Source of the DNA: Streptomyces sporangiiformans
GTDB lineage: Bacteria; Actinomycetota; Actinomycetes; Streptomycetales; Streptomycetaceae
Direction of reading: 5' to 3'
Length of the DNA: 64,000 nucleotides
Assembly: GCF_005768555.2 (NCBI RefSeq)
Contig: NZ_VCHX02000153.1
Location: 62,001-126,000, forward strand
Of this stretch, positions 60,480-64,000 are shown in pieces. The notes below the pieces were generated by a model. The model was not told the DNA's origin, ran no database searches, and worked only from the letters and a program-made list of their open reading frames with translations. The position numbers and the translations under genes were made by a program. The stretch's first letter is position 1, and each line of letters opens with the position of its first letter.

Positions 60480-61487
60480 GTGCCGGTGGAATCCAAGGGC
60501 GAGCAGCGCATAGGTCTGCTGAACGGATTCGCGGCATACGGCATGTGGGGCCTCGTCCCCCTTTTCTGGCCCCTCCTCGAACCGGCCGGCGCGGTCGAGA
60601 TCCTCGCTCACCGCATGGTGTGGTCGCTCGGGTTCGTGGTGATCGCGCTCCTGGTGATGCGGCGCTGGGCCTGGGCCGGCGAGCTGGCGCGGCAGCCGCG
60701 CAGGCTGGCGCTGATCACCGTCGCCGCGGCCTTCATCACCGTCAACTGGGGTGTCTACATCTGGGCCGTGAACACCGGCCATGTGGTGGAGGCGTCCCTC
60801 GGTTACTTCATCAACCCTCTCGTCACCATCGCGATGGGCGTCCTGCTCCTGAAGGAACGGTTGCGGCCCACGCAGTGGGCGGCGGTCGGCGTCGGCTTCG
60901 CCGCCGTCCTCGTGCTGACGATCGGCTACGGCCGGCCGCCGTGGATCTCCCTCTGCCTGGCCTTCTCCTTCGCGACGTACGGGCTGGTGAAGAAGAAGGT
61001 CAACATCGGCGGTCTGGAGTCGCTGGCGGCGGAGACCGCGATCCAGTTCCTGCCCGCGCTCGGCTTTCTGCTGTGGCTTTCCGGGCAGGGGGACGCGACG
61101 TTCGGCTCCGAAGGCGCCGGGCACGCGGCGCTGCTCGCCGCCACCGGTGTGGTGACCGCGGCACCACTCGTCTGCTTCGGGGCGGCGGCGATCCGCGTAC
61201 CGCTGTCGACGCTCGGCCTGCTCCAGTATCTGGCGCCCGTGCTGCAGTTCCTGCTCGGCATCCTGTACTTCCACGAGGCCATGCCCGCCGAGCGGTGGGC
61301 CGGATTCGTGCTGGTGTGGGGCGCGCTGTCGCTGCTGACGTGGGATGCGCTGCGGACGTCACGGCGGACGAGGGCGGCTCTGCGGACGAGCACGACTCCG
61401 CGGGCGGCGGAAGCCGGCGCGGGCGCGCCTGAGCCGGAGCTTTCGGAGCCGGAGCTTTCGGAGCCAACCGCCGGCCCGAGGCCGTAG
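60480..61487 (+). CDS. rarD: RarD-like EamA-family transporter
   Basis: A 335-residue membrane protein from GTG 60480, with GGGAG 5 bp upstream. About ten helices in two EamA repeats are seen: LLNGFAAYGMWGLVPLFWPL, ILAHRMVWSLGF, VNWGVYIWAVNTGHVVEASL then GYFINPLVT, and TLGLLQYLAPVLQFLLGILY. These are RarD signatures (named for chloramphenicol resistance; the substrate is unknown). The C-terminus has a short Ala/Pro/Glu-rich tail with a repeated EPELSEPELSEP. A 20-bp duplication overlaps the stop. Confidence 0.9.
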   Translation: MPVESKGEQRIGLLNGFAAYGMWGLVPLFWPLLEPAGAVEILAHRMVWSLGFVVIALLVMRRWAWAGELARQPRRLALITVAAAFITVNWGVYIWAVNTGHVVEASLGYFINPLVTIAMGVLLLKERLRPTQWAAVGVGFAAVLVLTIGYGRPPWISLCLAFSFATYGLVKKKVNIGGLESLAAETAIQFLPALGFLLWLSGQGDATFGSEGAGHAALLAATGVVTAAPLVCFGAAAIRVPLSTLGLLQYLAPVLQFLLGILYFHEAMPAERWAGFVLVWGALSLLTWDALRTSRRTRAALRTSTTPRAAEAGAGAPEPELSEPELSEPTAGPRP

Positions 61488-61514
61488 TCAGTGGCCCGAG
61501 GCCGTAGTCAGTGG
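61475..61514. repeat. Exact 20-bp tandem duplication at the rarD stop
   Basis: The segments 61475-61494 and 61495-61514 are identical. The first copy contains the TAG stop of rarD (61485-61487). Confidence 0.95.
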
Positions 61515-61562
61515 CGGGTGGCCGGTGGCCGGTTCGCCCTCCTGTTGATCAGTGGGCAGTAG

Positions 61563-62780
61563 TCAGTAGTCCGTGTCCTTGCCGAGGAACAACTCGGCGA
61601 AGTCGGCCGCGGCGGCGGGCGAGGCGAGGGTCCGTCGCAGGCGGGCCGCTGTGGTGCCCGCGAGGAACGGGTCGCCGGACGAGGCGCCGTGGTAGATCTC
61701 CGACAACCACAGCGAGAACTCCTGGTACTGCCACACCCGCGGCAGACAGGCCGCCGAGTAGCCGCTGAGCCCACGCTCGTCGCCCTTGCCGCAGTACGCG
61801 ACGAGGGCGTCACCGAGCAGCAGGGCGTCATGGATCGCGAGGTTCATGCCCTTCGCGCCGATCGGCGCCAGCAAGTGGGCCGCGTCACCGGCCAGATACA
61901 GCCGCCCGTACGCCATCGGCTCCACGACGTAGCTGCGCATGTCCAGGACCCGCTTCTCGATCAGCTGCCCCTCCGTGAGCGGCCGGGCCCCGGCTGCCGC
62001 GAGCCGCTCGTGGAGTTCGGCCCACACGCGCTCGTGCGGCCAGTTCTCCGGGTCGTCGCCGGGCGGGCACTCGAGGTAGTAGCGGGTGACCTGCGGGCTG
62101 CGGGCCATATGCCCGGCGAAACCCCGCGGGTGGATGCCGAAGACGACGCAGTCGGAGGACGGCGGCGCCTCTGCGAGCAGCGCCAGCCAGCCGATGCCGT
62201 AGTCGTACCGGGATATGGCGGTGTGCTCCGGCGGCAGACAGGTCCGGGTCACACCGCGCGCACCGTCGCAGCCGGCGACGGCCGAGCAGTCGACGCGTAG
62301 GCGTTCGCCGGTCTCGGGGTCGGTGTACGACACCGAGGGCCGGTCCGAGTCGATCCCTCGCAACTCCACGTCGCGTACGCCGAAGCGGATGTCACCGCCC
62401 CGCTCGTCCGCGTACACGCGCACGAGGTCCGTCACCAACAGCGGCTGCGGATAGACGAAGTGGCGCTGTCCGGTCACCTCGCCGTACCGGAACGTGTGCC
62501 GCTCCCCCTCCAGCCGGAACTCGCACTCGGTGTGCACCTGGGTGTTCGCCAGCAGCCGTTCGGCGAGGCCACGCCGCTCCAGCGCCCGCACCGCCCACTC
62601 CTCCAAGAATCCCGCGCGCGGCCGCTGTTCGATGAACTCCCTGCTCTCGGTCTCCAGCACCACGCAGTCCACGGAGGCGGCGCGGAGGATGTTGGCGGCG
62701 GTGAGGCCGGCCGGGCCGGCTCCCACGACGACGACAGAGGTGCGCTGTTGCGGTGAGGAGGGAGCAGCGGCGTCCGTCAT
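61563..62780 (-). CDS. pobA: 4-hydroxybenzoate 3-monooxygenase
   Basis: An FAD enzyme that hydroxylates 4-hydroxybenzoate to protocatechuate. The FAD-binding site is VVVVGAGPAGLTAANILRAA, the DG motif is AGCDGARGVTR, and the second FAD motif is LAGDAAHLLAPIGAKGMNLA. VTRYYLECPPGDDPENWPHE and the RVWAEL segment fit PobA over other flavin monooxygenases. Start: ATG 62780 gives 405 residues without a clear ribosome binding site; TTG 62810 would overlap the previous stop and couple the genes. The MFS gene upstream may import the aromatic acid. Confidence 0.9.
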   Translation of the reverse strand: MTDAAAPSSPQQRTSVVVVGAGPAGLTAANILRAASVDCVVLETESREFIEQRPRAGFLEEWAVRALERRGLAERLLANTQVHTECEFRLEGERHTFRYGEVTGQRHFVYPQPLLVTDLVRVYADERGGDIRFGVRDVELRGIDSDRPSVSYTDPETGERLRVDCSAVAGCDGARGVTRTCLPPEHTAISRYDYGIGWLALLAEAPPSSDCVVFGIHPRGFAGHMARSPQVTRYYLECPPGDDPENWPHERVWAELHERLAAAGARPLTEGQLIEKRVLDMRSYVVEPMAYGRLYLAGDAAHLLAPIGAKGMNLAIHDALLLGDALVAYCGKGDERGLSGYSAACLPRVWQYQEFSLWLSEIYHGASSGDPFLAGTTAARLRRTLASPAAAADFAELFLGKDTDY

Positions 62781-62806
62781 GGCGACAGTATGGCGGTGCA
62801 CTCCAC

Positions 62807-64000
62807 TCAACTCACCGTCTCCGGCGCGGGGTTGGCGGCCTCGGTGGCCACTGCGGCAGACGTACCGGATGTCCGCTTCCTCCGCCCGCGCAGGCCGAAG
62901 GAGGAGAGCAGGGCGCCCAGCGTCACCATCACCACCGGCACGATCAGAGCCGCGCGGAAGGCGGACAGCGTGGCTTCCGGGGCCGAGGCGGAGCCCGGGG
63001 CACCCGGGACCGCGCCTGCGCCCGCAGCCGAGGAGGCCAGTCCGTACACCGCCGTCACCGCCGAGATGCCGATGGCCGAGCCGAACTGGGTCGCGGTGTG
63101 CAACAGGCCGCCCGCCAGACCCTGTTCGGACTCCGTGACGCCGTCCGTCGCCGCGATCGTGAGCGGACCGTAGGCCAGGGCGAAGGCGACGCCCGCGATG
63201 AGCACGGTGGGGAAGATGGCGGCGTACGTCCAGTCCATCCCGACGGGAAGGAAGAGCCCGTACGCGGCGATCGCCAGGACGAAGCCTCCGAGGATCACCC
63301 GCGCGTTGCCGAAGCGGGAGACCAGGCGGGGGGTGAGCACGGGGGCGAGGATCGCGTCGCAGCCCATCACGACCAGGGCGAGCGCCGTCTCGAGGGAGGA
63401 CCAGCCACGCAGTTCCTGTAGGTAGAGCGTGACGACGAACTGGAAGCCGAAGAAGGCGCCGACGAAGAGGAGCGCGCCGAGGTCGGCCCGTACGACGGAT
63501 GCCTCGCGGAAGATGCCGAGCCGGACGAGGGGGGCCGGGGTGCGGCGTTCGACGGCTATGAAGGCGGCGAAGAGGATTCCGGCGGCGGCTGCCGCTCCGG
63601 CCGTCAACTGCCAGCCGTCCAAGCCGTGTTCGAGGCGGACGACGGCGTAGGCGGCGAGCAGCATGGCGCTGGCCGCCGTGATCGCACCAAGGATGTCGAA
63701 GCCCTTGGCGAGTTCCGTCTTACGTGACCGGGGGCGCCCCTGCGTTCCCGGTCCCGCCTCGCTCGACTGCTTCGGAACCAGGCGTACCGCTGCCGCGAGG
63801 ATCGCCGCCGCCAGCAGTACCGGTGCGAAGAAGACCCAACGCCAGCCGAGTTGGGTGAGCAGACCGCCGATGACCAGGCCGAGGGAGAAGCCGCCGGCTC
63901 CCGTACCCGCGAAGACGAGCAGGGCCTTGTTGCGCTGCGGGCCCTCTTCGTAGGACGTCGTGATGAGGGACAGCGCCGCCGGTGTCATGAAGGCCGCCGA
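62807..64000 (-). CDS. MFS transporter (DHA2-like), 3' part (5' end outside window)
   Basis: 397 C-terminal residues of a membrane transporter; the start is beyond the right edge. The first visible residues SAAFMTPAALSLITTSYEEG, then FSLGLVIGGLLTQLGWRWVF (motif C), lie in the N-terminal half of a 12- or 14-helix MFS protein, followed by about ten more helices. The substrate is unknown. Its stop touches the alternative TTG start of pobA, so the two are probably in one operon; import or efflux of 4-hydroxybenzoate-like compounds is plausible. Confidence 0.85.
   Translation of the reverse strand, partial: SAAFMTPAALSLITTSYEEGPQRNKALLVFAGTGAGGFSLGLVIGGLLTQLGWRWVFFAPVLLAAAILAAAVRLVPKQSSEAGPGTQGRPRSRKTELAKGFDILGAITAASAMLLAAYAVVRLEHGLDGWQLTAGAAAAAGILFAAFIAVERRTPAPLVRLGIFREASVVRADLGALLFVGAFFGFQFVVTLYLQELRGWSSLETALALVVMGCDAILAPVLTPRLVSRFGNARVILGGFVLAIAAYGLFLPVGMDWTYAAIFPTVLIAGVAFALAYGPLTIAATDGVTESEQGLAGGLLHTATQFGSAIGISAVTAVYGLASSAAGAGAVPGAPGSASAPEATLSAFRAALIVPVVMVTLGALLSSFGLRGRRKRTSGTSAAVATEAANPAPETVS

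Overview
The window looks like a Streptomyces chromosome core region. Coding DNA is very GC-rich in third positions, many genes begin with GTG or TTG, and ribosome binding sites are GGAGG-like. The gene order fusA-rpsG-rpsL / rpoC-rpoB-rplL-rplJ / rplA-rplK-nusG-secE-tRNA-Trp, then an aspartate aminotransferase, add, murB, hadB-hadA, rpmG and a partial second nuo cluster, is from memory that of Streptomyces coelicolor and relatives. No insertion sequence, integrase, CRISPR array or phage gene was seen.

Layout. 1-2356: str operon (fusA cut by the window edge, rpsG, rpsL) on the minus strand with a good rpsL promoter. 2467-9316: a plus-strand block between rpsL and rpoC that holds the most interesting content. 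It encodes a Crp/Fnr regulator with an intact cNMP pocket and an in-frame TTA codon, a divergent class III nucleotide cyclase with all four expected catalytic residues, a large P-loop/helical-repeat protein sharing a 27-residue glycine-rich motif with the cyclase, an SPFH/band-7-like coiled-coil protein, a three-helix membrane protein resembling the Pycsar PycTM effector, and an M48 membrane metallopeptidase. I read it as a candidate Pycsar-like cyclic-nucleotide signalling or defence system. 9380-23757: RNA polymerase and ribosomal protein operons, two paralogous lipoproteins, nusG-secE and tRNA-Trp.

23963-36233: housekeeping and accessory genes. These are the aminotransferase, adenosine deaminase, murB, a TetR-controlled MFS pump with a matching operator pair, hadA/hadB, rpmG, tRNA-Met, tRNA-Thr, a cytosine-deaminase-like protein that has lost most metal ligands, a third lipoprotein, an NAD-binding protein, an NTF2-like protein and tRNA-Tyr. 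36458-39905: yajQ, a GlsB-type membrane protein, an unusual barstar-domain protein, a double YccF protein and htpX.

40164-50151: a ten-gene nuo cluster (A, B, C, H, I, J, K, L, M, N) lacking nuoD, E, F and G, translationally coupled almost throughout. 50409-54190: two tandem related histidine kinases and one NarL-type response regulator. 54645-57666: a two-subunit 2-oxoacid:ferredoxin oxidoreductase, a possible ferredoxin source for the NADH-module-less complex I. 57775-64000: small uncharacterised proteins, an HxlR regulator divergent from an NAD(P)H:quinone oxidoreductase-like gene, rarD, pobA and the 3' end of an MFS transporter gene cut by the window edge.

All functions come from reading translated sequence and remembered family motifs. 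No alignment or database search was run.
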